Assembly: GCF_905475395.1 (NCBI RefSeq)
Contig: NC_058340.1
Span: 149,501 to 213,500 of the forward strand
From: Chrysoperla carnea
Lineage: Eukaryota > Arthropoda > Insecta > Neuroptera > Chrysopidae
Reading direction: 5' to 3'
Length of the DNA: 64,000 bases
Within the stretch, counting starts at the first letter, position 1; the number at the start of each line of letters is the position of its first letter. Positions 37,323 through 51,670 of the stretch are shown here, in pieces. A program made the translations under genes and the position numbers. The notes beneath the pieces were generated by a model. It worked only from the letters and a program-made list of their open reading frames with translations. It did not search any database and was not told the DNA's origin.

Positions 37323-40300
37323 ATGCTTAAAATGTTACCACCGGCAGGCGTGCAAACACACGCCATGGACCATGAACATACCATTGATGCTAATAATCAG
37401 CGTGTTCGATCGCATCCTCGTGATATTCGTGACATGTCAAGAGATGAACGTTTTTTAACGCATTTAAATCGTTCAACGCTATCAGGTATTTACATAATTT
37501 TTATGATTTATTTCAATGTGACTTTTCAAATATGGCAGATTGGACTTTGACATTTCCGGTCACAGCGTGCATATGACATATGTCAACATGACATTTCAAT
37601 CAATATCATTTCGATAATATTTATGTTATTTTATATAATGTCATGATTAGTTATCAAATAATTAATTAAAAATTATTAGTTTTATTTAGTTGAATCATTT
37701 TTATATTATATCAAATTGATATTAAATTGTAAAAACGTGGTGATCAAAATGGCGCCAAGTGTGAAGGATGGATATATATATGTCAGACATGTTTGTTTGC
37801 GTTGCGCATCATTATAAATATTGTTAAACGCATGCGTATTAATATATTTAAAAAAAAAAATGCCATGCCATGTTAATAAAATTAAAAATTATTTTATTTA
37901 AAAAATAAAATATGAATATAAATTAAAATAGAATTGTATTTAAATTAAATATTACAATCTATTCATTTTATTAATATTATTAAATTTAATTAATATTATT
38001 TTATTATTATGATACATTTATCTAAAATTAATAAACAATATTAGTATTATGTAACAACAAATTAGCACATGTTCACATTTTAAACAATTTTATTTTAATT
38101 AAATTCAAGATTGAAAGTTAAATATTTAAGGAATTTACAAAATTAGATGTAAAATTTGTTAAAAAATAGGTAAAGCTAGCCTTTTTAAAAAAAAGTTTAC
38201 ATTCCCATTAAGGTTTTTCGTCTTCAAGGGCGTCCAAATTTAATGATAACAAGTGAAATAATTAACTGAGATAATTGTTGAAATAACCTGTATAGAGAGT
38301 GTTGAATATCAGTGCTTGCAATATATTTTTTTATAAATTAGAAGAAATTTCTGAGATGGAAAAGGGAGGATTTCTATGATGGAAAACTCAACATAATTTT
38401 CATTTACTTTCTCATACACAAAAAATAATTACTAATCCCGAGAATAAGCAGGAAAAAATGTCTATAGCATGGAAAAGTTAGAAAACAGCTTCGATTTTAA
38501 TGAAGCTTTTTGTACGTGTTTATAAGACCCTAAGAAACTTTCTTAACTTAAGCCAACTAAAACTTAGCATAAGGGGGCATAGGAACCCAACGGGAGGGAT
38601 ATGTATTTCAAAATTTTTTTAAGTGCTTATTTCGCTTAAAATTGTTATTTACTAGGTTTTTTTGGTGGCTGAAAATGAATCTGATGTCAGATTACACGGA
38701 TCCTACCTCGTATCTCGAAAATAGTGCCAGTGTTGGTATAAATTTCCACTTTTTTGTCACAAAAAGAACACACTCAAATATCGACGTTGATATAATCAAG
38801 ATATTAGTATTTTCTAGAAATAATATATTTAATTTTTAGTTACGATATCGATATGAGCGACCAAAAATACTTTATACAATTATAAGCCAAAATAAGTACA
38901 TGAAAAAAATTTTGAGATACATATCACCTTCACTAGGACTAGGTTAAGTTGACTGCATGTTCTTTAAGGTCCTATAAACACGTTAGAAAATTAGCGCGCG
39001 TTATGTGCCCTTTGAATATTGATAAAGATGGATAATTAATTAGATATTTGTTTGATTTAAAGCTCGTGAACGATTTCAATCTTCAAGTAGTACAGAAGAT
39101 AATGACAGTGGATCAGATCAAGAACATGGTTTGGATGATGGAAGTCATGTGGGAGGTATGGGTGGTGTTGGAGGTACTAAACTATCATCATTACATGGAG
39201 GTATGCATGGTGGCAGTGGTGGACATCATACGATACGTAAAAGACGTGGTAATCTACCAAAGCATTCGGTGAAGATTTTAAAACGTTGGTTGTACGAACA
39301 CCGATACAATGCATATCCTAGTGATGCTGAGAAGTTAACATTATCACAAGAAGCCAATTTAACAGTCTTACAGGTTAGTATTTAGTACCTTTTTATTTTA
39401 GGCCAATCATTTAAGGAGTTTTCATGGAGAGTTTTGGGGGGCAGCATGAAAATTAAAAAAAAGTGGAACTCTCTTTGTTTTAATTTCGTTCGAGTATGTT
39501 GAGCTATTTAGAATCCGAGATGTTGATTAAAATTGCGTTTGGGTCTACCTTGGACTCAATTTCGGATCTAGGGTATAAAAAAAAATCATAAAATGGACCC
39601 CTCTAGCGTTAAAGGGAATGTACAGGACAAGCGATAGGCCAAACTATGTATAACCACAGCTAGGTCATTCGACTATGCTCGCCTGAAATTTACTGAACAC
39701 AGTTGAAAAGGGTGGTGACATCACACTGTCGATTGAACTATGACCTTCGTAACATGAGGATCGATCTATAATGATCTTACTTCTAGAGCCTGTATGAAGG
39801 ATAACGAAACGTTCATACATATCATTTGCACCTACAAAAATTTGCTGAGCGTTTGGTTCTGAATGTTCGGGTCTGAAACCTTGGATCCATTTATCCTGGG
39901 AGAAATCCCAGCGGAAAAGCTGTAGCTTTCTGTGTGGCGTCTGGCTTTGATAAAATCCTTTAGCTTCATCCGAATTTAATAGCGCTTCTTACCCGTAGGC
40001 GTAAGAGGACTTGTGGTAATATGTAATTAATTTGGTTTGATACATTTGTTTGAACAACAGGTATGCAATTGGTTTATAAATGCACGCAGACGCATACTAC
40101 CTGAAATGATACGACGTGAAGGTCATGATCCACTACATTACACGATATCCAGACGTGGCAAGAAACTAATGAGCAACAGTTCCCAAGTCAACGAGTTGAT
40201 CACATCATCAACACATGGTGGTCATGGTCATCATGGTGGCACAGCTGCACATACACATGGAAGTGCTGTGACTGCTGCACTACAAGGTTTGGGTGTGAAT

Positions 40301-41578
40301 GTAGGTGTACCAGCTGGATGGGAAACGGTTGTTGAAGAAGAGATCACAACAACATCACCAGCACATCACAGAGGTGATGGTGGAACAACGATTATAACAA
40401 CCAGTGGAACAGTGTTGGGACGTGCGGCTGGACTTGGAGGTATGGACCATGACTACGATGATGGCATCACGTTAATGTACCGTAGCGAGGAGGACAGTCC
40501 AAATGATTATGAGAGTTCAAGTCCGTCTGAAGAAGATAAATTTAGTCCAGCAGCGTGGCAGAGTGTTATACGTTATGGTTTAAATGATGAACAACCACAT
40601 CCAGCTAAACGAGGGTAAGTCAAACTAGATTTATTTAATGATTTTAAGGGTTTATGTAAACATTAGAAGGGAAGAGAATGTGCATGTATACTTTGTATCA
40701 AAACAAAACGTAATATTTTACATACAGTATACAGGGTGGGTCTTTTAAATGTATGCATTTGAATATCTCGTTAGAGGTGTTATGTATTAAAAAATGATTT
40801 AGATAGAATAGAATAGAATAACATTTTAAATTAAAAAGTTAATTTTGATTTAATAGAAGAACGTAATAATTGTTGTTAGATGATATGTAATAACAAATAT
40901 TTATTATTTATGAAGTTAAAGTGATATTAATATGAATAATTAAATTTAATTTACAGTAGTGGTGGTGTAACAACAACAACAACAACAACACAAATAAAAG
41001 AAATACCAACAACAATAATAACAACAACAACAACAACAAATAGTAATAATAATAATAGCAGTAGTAATAACAATAGTAATAATATAATAACAATACAACA
41101 ACAACAACAAGAACAAGTTGAACATGATGAGTTACTACAAGATGAAGAAGAAGATAATGATAATGATGAACAAGATACAACAACAACAAGAACACCAACA
41201 AGAACATTAGAATATTGGAATGTAAGTGGTGGTGGTGCTTTAAGTGTAGCACATCCACATTTAGCACATTTACCACAATTACCACATCCATTATCAAATC
41301 CAAAAGTACAAGTAATGCCTGCACATCATAATAATACAACAACAACAACAACACCAACAACAGGAGCAACATTAACAACAAATAATAATAATAATAGTAG
41401 TAATAGTAATAAATTAAAACAACAACAACAACAAAGTAGTAACAATGATACAACAACAACAACAACAACAACAGTACAAGTTGATAAAGATAAATTTAAA
41501 TGTTTATATTTATTAGTTGAGACAGCTGTAGCTGTTAGACAACGTGAAAAAGAACAAGAAGATATTGTACATATATAA
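37323..41578 (+). CDS. achi/vis: TGIF-type TALE homeodomain protein (achintya/vismay-like), four exons
   Basis: Exons 37323-37485, 39063-39373, 40061-40614, 40957-41578; phases consistent, 549 aa. The start ATG follows an in-frame stop. A TALE homeodomain (residues ~113-176) begins [20 protein letters not shown] with the three-residue loop insertion (HRYNAYPSD), continues [12 protein letters not shown] and, across the intron, [20 protein letters not shown]. It is followed by [15 protein letters not shown], as in achi/vis. The end [20 protein letters not shown] is the other conserved block. Between lie His/Gly-rich and Thr/Asn/Gln-rich runs. Family role: nuclear DNA-binding repressor/activator; the fly genes act in spermatogenesis, vertebrate TGIF in TGF-beta signalling. 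Upstream non-coding exons are possible. Long gene-free flanks are typical of a developmental gene. Confidence 0.94.
39620..40010 (+). repeat. LINE fragment in the second intron of the homeobox gene
   Basis: Same family as 3655-4035. Readable pieces: [28 protein letters not shown], then [17 protein letters not shown], the CCHC-like tail region of Jockey/I-type LINEs. The 3' part (39940-40010, CCTTTAGCTTCATCCGAATT) is found reversed at 60160-60245. Interrupted and dead. Confidence 0.7.
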
Positions 41579-42117
41579 CAATAAACAACAACAATAAATA
41601 ATAAACAATAACTAATAACTAATAAATAATATTGTGTTGTATAAAATATATTTAAATGGTTGTGTATCATAATGTACAAATATTATTGTTGTTGTTGTTA
41701 TTATTATTATTATATCAAATATTATTTATTATTATTATTATTATTAATTATAAATAAATAAATTAATTAATTATTATTATTTTATTTTATTTTACAACTT
41801 AATATATACAGGATGTCTTTCTATTTATTATGTTGACATATCATATGCTTGAAACTTGATGAATTATAATAAGTTTTTAAATTAAACTTGAAAATTTAGA
41901 TGGAATTTAATGGCAATATAAGATGTGTGATGCTTTACAAATTAATAATTTTAACGAGTTCTTCAAACATATGTCAAGTTAATTAAAAAACCACCCTGTA
42001 TAACACAACATACATATGTGATATGTATGTTTAAAGTCACTTATCGATCATTAGTGAGGATTCAATTAATTGAAAACTATTACATTTTCAATATTTTATT
42101 AATTATTCTTAAAGTTT

Positions 42118-42257
42118 TCATAATTAAGTTCTTTTATGTTTAGGATGTTTGCATACAACTAAATAAAATTAATAATTATATAATATTTATTATATATTAA
42201 TTATTAATTTTATTTAATTGTATGCAAACATTCAAAACATAAAAGAACTTAATTATG
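42118..42257. repeat. Near-perfect 67-bp inverted repeat
   Basis: Left arm TCATAATTAAGTTCTTTTAT and GATGTTTGCATACAACTAAA; right arm TTTAATTGTATGCAAACATT and ATAAAAGAACTTAATTATGA. The loop is only a few bases of AT. It lies ~540 bp past the homeobox stop codon. Confidence 0.85.
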
Positions 42258-44830
42258 AATAGTTTAACATAAATTTTATATACAAAATTATAAAAATGAC
42301 GTTACAACACATACAAACAAAACATATACAATCTGTATTAGTATCTTATCTTTCTTATACATATTACTTATATGTATGTATGTACACTTGAATACTTTTA
42401 ACATGTATATTATATATGTGTGATATTAAATGTATTCTATAATAAATAAATATATATTTATGTTTATAATACATTGTGTTGTGATGTTATAATAAAATAA
42501 TAATAATATTTAATTTATATTTATTATTAATAATAATAAATAATGAATAATAATAATGATTTTAGTGCCTTTTTAATAATATTTAATAATAATTATTAAA
42601 TATTAAAATGTATATAATTACATAGTTTATTATATTAATAATATATAATATAATATAATATATATTAATTAGTGGTAGTGGTCCATTTATTTGAACCATA
42701 TTGTATGGTTATATTCATTATAATTATATTATAATGAATATCTTATTAAATGATTTAAATAATGTACGTTTATATCTTAAATTAAAGAGTATAAAATAAA
42801 TAAATAAATAAAGAAGACATGAATAACATTTAATATTTGTGTTTTGTCATGTATTGATACATGATACATGTTATCATAATAATATTAATTTGTATTTATA
42901 TTAATTTTATAAATAATAGTTTTGGTATATTTTAAATTTAAATATAACAATTCAATCATTTTATTTTATAATTAAACAAATACAATCAATTAATTAAGTT
43001 ATTGCTAGCTATTGAATCTTTTATACTTTTTTTTTTTTATTAAATCATATACTTACTCTTTGATTTAAAATTATTATTTATTTACAAATCATTGTTATCA
43101 CTATTAATTATTATTTAATAATGATAACAAACAAGAATACAATGTGTGTAAGAATATTTATGTACAAGTTGTGGACCATAACTATATTATATATTTAATA
43201 TTATATTATATATAGTTAATAAATTACTTGATTATTATATTATAATTATTATAAATAAGATAATAATGTGTTTTTGTATACTTAATTAATTATAAATTAA
43301 ATAGAATAATAATACATAAATAAATAAATAAATATAATTATTTGATTCGAATACAATTATAATTATTACAACTACTTAATTATTTAATATTAATTTTAAT
43401 TTACTTTAAATTAAATTTAATTTAGTTCTGTTTTGTTTTGTTTTATATTATTAATAATTAATATAATTTTGTGTGTATGTACTTTTTTTTATTATAAATT
43501 AATAAACAACTATTGAATTTAAATTCAATATATATATAATAATCAATAATTAATTATTATATATAATATTATCATAGTTATACAGTTTGATAATCATTTT
43601 GTTAGCATTTTAAACTTTATATATATATATATATATGTATGAAGTGTAAGAAACAAAGAGAGTAAAGTAGTGTAATTAAAGTGATGTACAAGACTAACTA
43701 ACTAACTAACTAACTGATTGACTGACTGATCAACTATATTCATGGATACATAATACATAATACATACAATACAATACAATTTACAAATCACATTAATCTT
43801 CTCTTTATTGAATACATAATAAAGTGTTATATAATGATATAAATAGCTAATAATATGGTTTACATTCTGTATAATATATATTAATAAATTAAAATGATTT
43901 GTTTATTTATTTGTTTGTATTTAAATATTTATTAAAGTGATCATCTTAAAATCATCACAAGTAAAGTAAGTTGATGATTTAAAATAAAATCAAATCAAAT
44001 CAAATGAAATCAGTTGAGTTAATGTTAATGAAACCTAAATTAAAAATGTTTGTTTATTAAAATTGAACATGATTTTATTTAAAATTATATTAAAATAATA
44101 ATAATGATGGTGGTTTATTAAATAAATATATAACATTGTTGTTATCAATAAACGTAATGTAATGTAAGCATCCATCATACATAATAACTGTTGAAAGTTT
44201 AATTCATGATTAGTTAACTTACAATGACTGTCTTGTCATTACTTGTGTATCACTGAATGATAGTAGCTTTATTATTACTTTATAAATTAATTAAAAATAT
44301 CAAACATATTGTCATGTCATGTCATGTCATGTCAATTGAATTCTGATCGGAACAATCATATCAAACAAAGCTTCATTCAAATGAATGGTAAGAGTTTGAT
44401 AACAATAATAAAGATGATGACACATGGTCTTCTCCTTCAGACTGACATATAGTTTAGACATGATACATTGTCATTGTCATTATGATTGTCATTGTTAAAC
44501 ATTCAATTTGTTGATAATGATTGAATGAATTAAATATAAAAATAAGTACACATAAGAGGTTGTATTTAAATTACATAACAAACTTATAGAAGTGAGGAGG
44601 AGGGGATCAAATTAAAATGTTACTATTTATTATGGTGCGGGGAAAGGGGTCCTTCAACGCGCACGTACGTAATTATCGAAATAAATTGTTGATGGTTTGT
44701 AGCTAGTTTTTAATATTTTGAAAGTAGCGCTTTACGACATTTTTTGGTATTAAGATATTACTCAAAACACACGAATCTTTCTTAACCATAATATTTAAAA
44801 ATTTAAGAAAACAAAAATTACGTACAAAAC

Positions 44831-44831
<1 letters not shown>

Positions 44832-44866
<35 letters not shown>
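44832..44866. repeat. (GA)n microsatellite
   Basis: About 17 GA units followed by GAGGAGGTGG. Confidence 0.9.
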
Positions 44867-44869
<3 letters not shown>

Positions 44870-47177
44870 GTGGTTTCAATAATTGTTACAATCTGTTACA
44901 TAGGATTGAGAGGAGGTAATAATTAATGAACGATGGATGGATGTTACTTTACTTATTAAATAAATAAATAACAACAATTTATAATACATAACGTATATAC
45001 ATAATGTACATACGTTATGTATTGTATGTACATCGTAATGTACAAACATCAACTTATTTACAATTATAATTATAATAAACAAACAATTTTTAATTGAAAT
45101 TATAAATGATTTTAATAAATAATTAATTATTAATATTATTTTAATAATAATATTTATTATAAAACATTTAATTGTTTAATTTTAATAAGTAATGAACAGA
45201 TAAACTACATGAATAGCTAGCAGTAACTATTATATTAAATTAAATCAAATCAAATCACATGTTGTTTGTTTAAGAATTAACACTTATTATTATTTATAAT
45301 ATAAATAAATAAATAAACAAACAAAGATAAATGTATGATAAATACTTTATAGTCATTTTATTTTATAAATATAATTAATATTATTATTTATAAATAATTA
45401 TATAATAATATTAATAAATAAATGTTTTATATCATATATTTATAAATAAATAATATGATTAATTAATTAATTACGTTATATATATGTATGTATACATAAC
45501 AAACGTTACATTTATATTATTTAATTAATTATAATAAATATTGTGTGTGTTAATAATAATTAAATATATATTTTAAATAAATATTTAATTATTATTTGTA
45601 ATAAACAATAAACATTTTATTGTTTAAGTTAGTCAATCAGTACTTGTTACAACACAACACAACACACTTATTATATTAATGTTTTTTTTATATAATTTTA
45701 TTTAATTAAAACATTAATAATGATGAAATGACGATCACGATGAAGATATCAATAATTAATAATTAATAACTGGAAGTTGTAACTTGTCAACAAACTGTAA
45801 TAATTAATATTTAATTAAAATCAAAAGTAGATCTTAATTCAGTTGTTACAATTAAAATTATTAGATGTGATAATACTTGTAATATTTGATTATCCTTTTT
45901 TATATAATCAAAATATTTAAATTCAAATCAGATAAATCTCACTAATTGACGATAATAGTTCATACTAATTAAAACAAGGAATGGAACACTTGCTGATTAC
46001 TTACTAATTACTACATTTATCAACAATAATAATAATTACATAAATAATAATGTTGTGTTGTACATTTACAACATTAACTTTATAATATACATAGATTAAC
46101 TATCATCTATCATCTATCATTTAATACGTAATGACAAGTTATCAGAGATCATTGTTTAGATCTGTTAAAGAACGTTTGACACTTAGTCTATGTAAATATA
46201 ATGTTAATGATACATATATATACATACATACATATATATATAAATATAAATAATATATTTAATAATCCGTCCTTAAACAATAAATAAACAAACAACATGT
46301 GACTAATAATAATAATAAATAATAATTATTATTATTATTATTGATAATTAAACAACATAATAATAATAAAATTAATTAATTAATTAATCAATCATATTAG
46401 TTATATTTAAAATTGAATTGCTCAAATTAAAAGTGTAATTATAATTAATTATTATTTATGTAAATATTTAACTTTAAATGTAACTTTATAATTATAATAT
46501 ACAATGGACTGTTTGTTGGTAATCTAACGCTTTTGATTAATCCAGCACCATCACCTCATGTAATGTAATTGAACTGATTGATATATTTGTATTTCAGATT
46601 ATAAATATAATTTATTGTATTATATAAAAACATAATTCAATACTACATTGCAAAACATCTGTTGGATTACAGAGGGTCCACTGTAATATTATTATTATTA
46701 TTATATATGTATCTATTAAGATTGACTTGACTGTCTGACAGACTTTAGGTTGTTCTTGTTGTTGTTTTGTTTATTTATCTTTTAAAAGGGTAACTAAAAC
46801 AATCTGTAAACATAATTAATAGATTTATAGAAATATGATTATTGATTTGTGAGAGGTTCATACAACAAATATTTTAAATTATAAATATATTTAAAATCAA
46901 ACAAATAATTTGAATGAATACTTTTATTGTAAATATTATAATTTAAATGTAAACAAATACTACCATTTTGTTTTTGAACTTAACTTAACATCTTGTTGGT
47001 ATTTTGAACTTTTATTTGAATCGTTTATTTTAAAAAGCATTCATTATCTTTAAAAGTTATTAATGAATTGTTTATAGATGGCAAAATAAAACAAAACAAA
47101 CAGAACAGAACAGAACAAGATCAGATAACAGAATATACTTAATATTTGTACATTTATTATTAATATAAAATAATAAA

Positions 47178-47226
<49 letters not shown>
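47178..47226. repeat. (ATT)n microsatellite
   Basis: About 16 units; read on the minus strand it gives a poly-Asn run that is not a gene. Confidence 0.9.
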
Positions 47227-47229
<3 letters not shown>

Positions 47230-48894
47230 ATTAACCAAGTTAATATATAGCAAACTGTTGTGTGACAGTTGTTTGATTGGCTGACAATGACTACAAAAAT
47301 AACAATCAATGTAAGAAAGTAACAACATTATATAATCGTTTTGGATTAATTTTTATGTTTATTAAAAATTATTTTATTAAATAATAATAATAATAATATT
47401 AATATAATTATTGTTCCTTATGTACAAATAATTAATTAATTAATTACATTATCAAATTGATATAATTTTATTTAAATATAACATAACTAAACAATTATTT
47501 TAATAAATATAAATATATTACATTATATTTATATTAAAATAAAATATAAATATTATAATTATAATTATTATTATTTATAATCATTAATTTAATAATATTA
47601 TATTGTGTTGGTTTGTGTTGTGATTAATGAATTATCATTTAATTTTTAAAGAGTTGTGTGTATTATTTATAAATAAATAAAATGATTATTAATAATAATA
47701 ATATAATATAATATAATGTATTATAATTAATTTGGTTAGTGATTGATTATTGATCATTATTTTTACAAAATGATTTTAAAACACAAAATAAAAATAAAAT
47801 AAAATAGAATTGAATTAAATTTAAAATAAAATTAAAATTAAAATGCACTACCACTGCCATATTTAAAGTACCTTTATTATTAATTATTATTATTATTATT
47901 TTTAAATTAAATATAAGTACAATACATATAATACATATAATACATAAATATAATATGTATAAAATAAAAAAATGTAATGTTGTATATATAATATAATATA
48001 ATATAATGTAAATATTATTAATTAATTATATAAATATGTACCTATCTGTAACGTATAATGTATAATATATGATGTGTTTGTTTATTTATATTACTTATAA
48101 TATAATTATATTATATTATATTATATATGATACGTACATTATTAAATATTTTTAATTAATTAATTATATTTTTATTGTAAATATAATTAATTAATTATCA
48201 TTTAATAATCTATATTCTGTATAATACAGATATTTAATACAAATCACACTGACAGATAAAAATATTTAAAAAAACTAAATCTTATATTAAAAAAAAAGAT
48301 TCTTCGTTTTATTTGAGATTTAATTATTTATTTATTTATTTATTTTTAATAATAATGTACGTACGTACAATACAAATAAATAAACATATTGATTTACATT
48401 TACTTTTTATAATTATAATTTCATTTTTATCAAACAAAATAAATTATAATATCTATCTATGATATTATAAGATATATGATTGTATATAGATGTGTTGTGG
48501 AGCTACTATTGTTATCATAAACATTGGATGATGAATTGTAAGGTGACACAACACACAACCATCACCAGCATCACCACCACCACCATGATGATAATGATAC
48601 AAACGATCCACAATCAATAATACTTACATTTTATTTACTTTTAACTATAAACTATTATTATTATTATTATTAATTATTATTACATTATATTTACTTATTT
48701 ACTTACTTACTTACTTCATTTATTTTTAATTTGTTTTTGTTTTTTTGATTGATTGAATTCTAATTCTTAATTAAATACATAAAATTAAGAATATTATTTT
48801 ATTTGTTAAATAATAAATAATAAAGAATACAAAATGAATTTCAAATATTATTTTATTATTACCTTTTATTTTAAATATTTATTACAAAATGTAA

Positions 48895-51460
48895 ATCTTT
48901 TTATGAAAATCTTAGTGTACTAACCTGGCATTATATTCTCCTAATACAAATTGAAGAAAATTGAAGGAATTTTGGCCAAAAAACACAAAAAAATGAGAAA
49001 AAATCATTCAATTTTTAAACAAAATTTTCCATTTTCACGAATTTTGCGGAAATTTTTCATCGATGTTATTTGGAAAAACATTCTAAGCAAGAGGTTCAGG
49101 AGATGCACAAAATTTTCGTCCTTTTTCCTCTAGGACCAACCGTTTTCGAGCTATATTTTCCATTTTCACATGTTACTTTTTAAAAGCTAATTTCACCAAA
49201 AATTATGAAAATTTTTAACATTTGTATTAGGAGAATATAAGTTACAAGGGAAATAGTAGTACCTGATAGGGAAATGGTAAGTAAGTGTTTTCACCCTGAA
49301 AACCTTTTTCTTTTTTCTGGTATTATTTTATAAGTATAAATAAAACAATTTTAACTATTTATTTTGTTCGTTTCGTTTCGTTCCATTTACATCATAGCGA
49401 ATTATTTGCACCTTATGTGCAAATAAAAAAGAAAATGAAAATCTTTTTATGAAAATCTTAGTGAACTAACCTGGCATTATATTCTCCTAATACAAATTGA
49501 AGAAAATTGAAGTAATTTTGGCCAAAAAACACAAAAAAATGAGAAAAAATCATTCAATTTTTAAACAAAATTTTCCATTTTCACGAATTTTGCGGAAATT
49601 TTTCATCGATGTTATTTGGAAAAACATTCTAAGCAAGAGGTTCAGGAGATGCACAAAATTTTCGTCCTTTTTGCTCTAGGACCAACCGTTTTCGAGCTAT
49701 AGCCAATTTTCCATTTTCACATGTTACTTTTTAAAAGCTAATTTCACCAAAAATTATGAAAATTTTTAACATTTGTATTAGTTCAATACATTCAACACAG
49801 ATGGCACCACCGTCAAATTTTAGTTCAATACATTCAACACAGATGGCACCACCGTCAAATTTTAGTTCAATACATTCAACACAGAAAGCACTGCCGCCCG
49901 AATAAAATTTTAGTTCAATACATTCAACACAGATGGCACTGCCGTCAAATTTTAGTTCAATACATCCAACACAGATGGCACCACCGTCAAATTTTAGTTC
50001 AATACATTCGACACAGATGGCACTGCCGTCAAATTTTAGTTCAATACATCCAACACAGATGGCACTACCGTCAAATTTTAGTTCAATACATTCAACACAG
50101 ATGGCACTGCCGTCAAATTTTAGTTCAATACATCCAACACAGATGGCACCACCGTAAAATTTTAGTTCAATACATTCAACACAGATGGCACTGCCGCCCA
50201 AATAAATTTTAGTTCAATACATTCAACACAGATGGCACCACCGTCAAATTTTAGTTCATTACATTCAACACAGATGGCACTGCCGTCTTAATAAAATTTT
50301 AGTTCAATACATTCAACACAGATGGCACCACCGGTATGGAAAAGGTAAATAAGTAAGTGTTTTCACCCTAAAAACCTTTTTCTTCTTTCTGGTATTAATT
50401 AATTAGTATAAAACTTTTAACTATTTGTTCGCTTCGTTTCGTTTCGTTTCATTTACATAGAGAATTATTTGCACCTTATGTGCAAATAAAAAAGAAAATG
50501 AAAATCTTTTTGCTGAAAATCTTAGTATACTAATCTTTTTGCTGAAAATCTTAGTGTACTAACCTCCCATTATATTCTCCTAATACAAATTGAAGAAAAT
50601 TGAAGTAATTTTGGCCAAAAAACACAAAAAAATGAGAAAAAATCCATCAATTTTTAAACAAAATTTTCCATTTTCACGAATTTCCCGGAAATTTTTCATC
50701 GATGTTATTTGGAAAAACATTCTAAGCAAGAGGTTCAGGAGTGGCTCAAAATTTTCGTCCTTTTTGCTCTAGGACCAACCGTTTTCGAGATATAGCCAAT
50801 TTTCCATTTTCACATGTTACTTTTTAAAAGCTAATTTCACCAAAAATTATGAAAATTTTTAACATTTGTATTAGGAGAATATAAGTTACAAGGGAAATAG
50901 TAGTACCTGATAGGGAAATGGTAAGTAAGTGTTTTCACCCTGAAAACCTTTTTCTTTTTTCTGGTATTAATCAATTAGTATAAAACTTTTAACTATTTGT
51001 TCGTTTCGTTTCGTTTCGTTTCATTTACATAGCGAATTATTTGCACCTTATGTGCAAATAAAAAAGAAAATGAAAATCTTTTTATGAAAATCTTAGTGTA
51101 CTAACCTGGCATTATATTCTCCTAATACAAATTGAAGAAAATTGAAGGAATTTTGGCAAAAAACACAAAAAAATGAGAAAAAATCATTCAATTTTTAAAC
51201 AAAATTTTCCATTTTCACGAATTTTGCGGAAATTTTCGTCCTTTTTGCTCTAGGACCTACCGTTTTCGAGTTATAGCCAATTTTCCATTTTCACATGTTA
51301 CTTTTTCAAAGCTGGTATTTCTGGTATTAATTAGTATAAAACTTTTAATGATTGAATTAGTATTTAAAAAGTGACATGTCAATAGAAACGAAATTGGAAC
51401 ACACATTCAGCGAATAATTATTAAATGTTTTTATATTTGTGTTAGGAGAAAATAAGGTGC
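48895..51460 (+). repeat. Higher-order tandem array of the composite A+B unit (~545 bp)
   Basis: Block A copies begin TTATATTCTCCTAATACAAA at 48931, 49477, 50570 and 51112; two are whole (48931-49240, 50570-50884) with the inverted end GTATTAGGAGAATATAA, one is cut into by a minisatellite and the last is damaged. Each is followed by a linker (TTACAAGGGAAATAGTAGTA) and block B (GTGTTTTCACCCTGAAAACC, CGTTTCGTTTCG run, TTTGCACCTTATGTGCAAAT). Start-to-start distance is ~546 bp without and ~1,090 bp with the minisatellite. Short open frames of 60 codons inside block A repeat with the unit and are not genes. Confidence 0.88.
49780..50333 (+). repeat. 42-bp minisatellite array 2
   Basis: About 13 units of TTTTAGTTCAATACATTCAA then CACAGATGGCACCACCGTCA or a CACTGCCGTCA variant: the reverse complement of array 1. 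It begins exactly where block A would read GTATTAGGAGAA (here GTATTAGTTCAA) and ends before the GTAAGTGTTTTCACCC start of block B. Confidence 0.93.
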
Positions 51461-51670
51461 CAGGAATTATAATGAATGGTAATAAGAATAATAAAATTAG
51501 TAAAAATTTCAATAAAATTTATTTTATTACGATACAAATTAATATTTTTTTTTTAAAACTGGCTTTAACAATTATTGCCATCCAACCATTAACAAGCTAT
51601 ATTTAAAATACAATTCAAAAGATACAAATTAATTTAGTAAATTAACAGAAAAAAATAAATAAGAAACAAA

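Noticed and set aside
38642-38839. 65-codon frame in the first homeobox intron
   Set aside because: No similarity recognised and no fitting splice sites in phase with the flanking exons.
40908-41679. Long minus-strand open frames under the last exon of the homeobox gene
   Set aside because: They are the complement of Thr/Asn/Gln repeats (ACA, AAT, CAA) of a well supported plus-strand exon and read as Leu/Tyr/Val runs.
40735-42005. Pieces resembling TACAGGGTG-type mariner MITE ends (40735, 41811, 41995)
   Set aside because: The end at 41811 and the inverted one at 41995 may form an element, but the match is short and the inside shows no pairing, so not called.
48951-50772. Repeated 60-codon open frame starting MKKIE (three copies)
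   Set aside because: It lies inside block A of the composite repeat, repeats with the unit, and its divergence is not codon-like.
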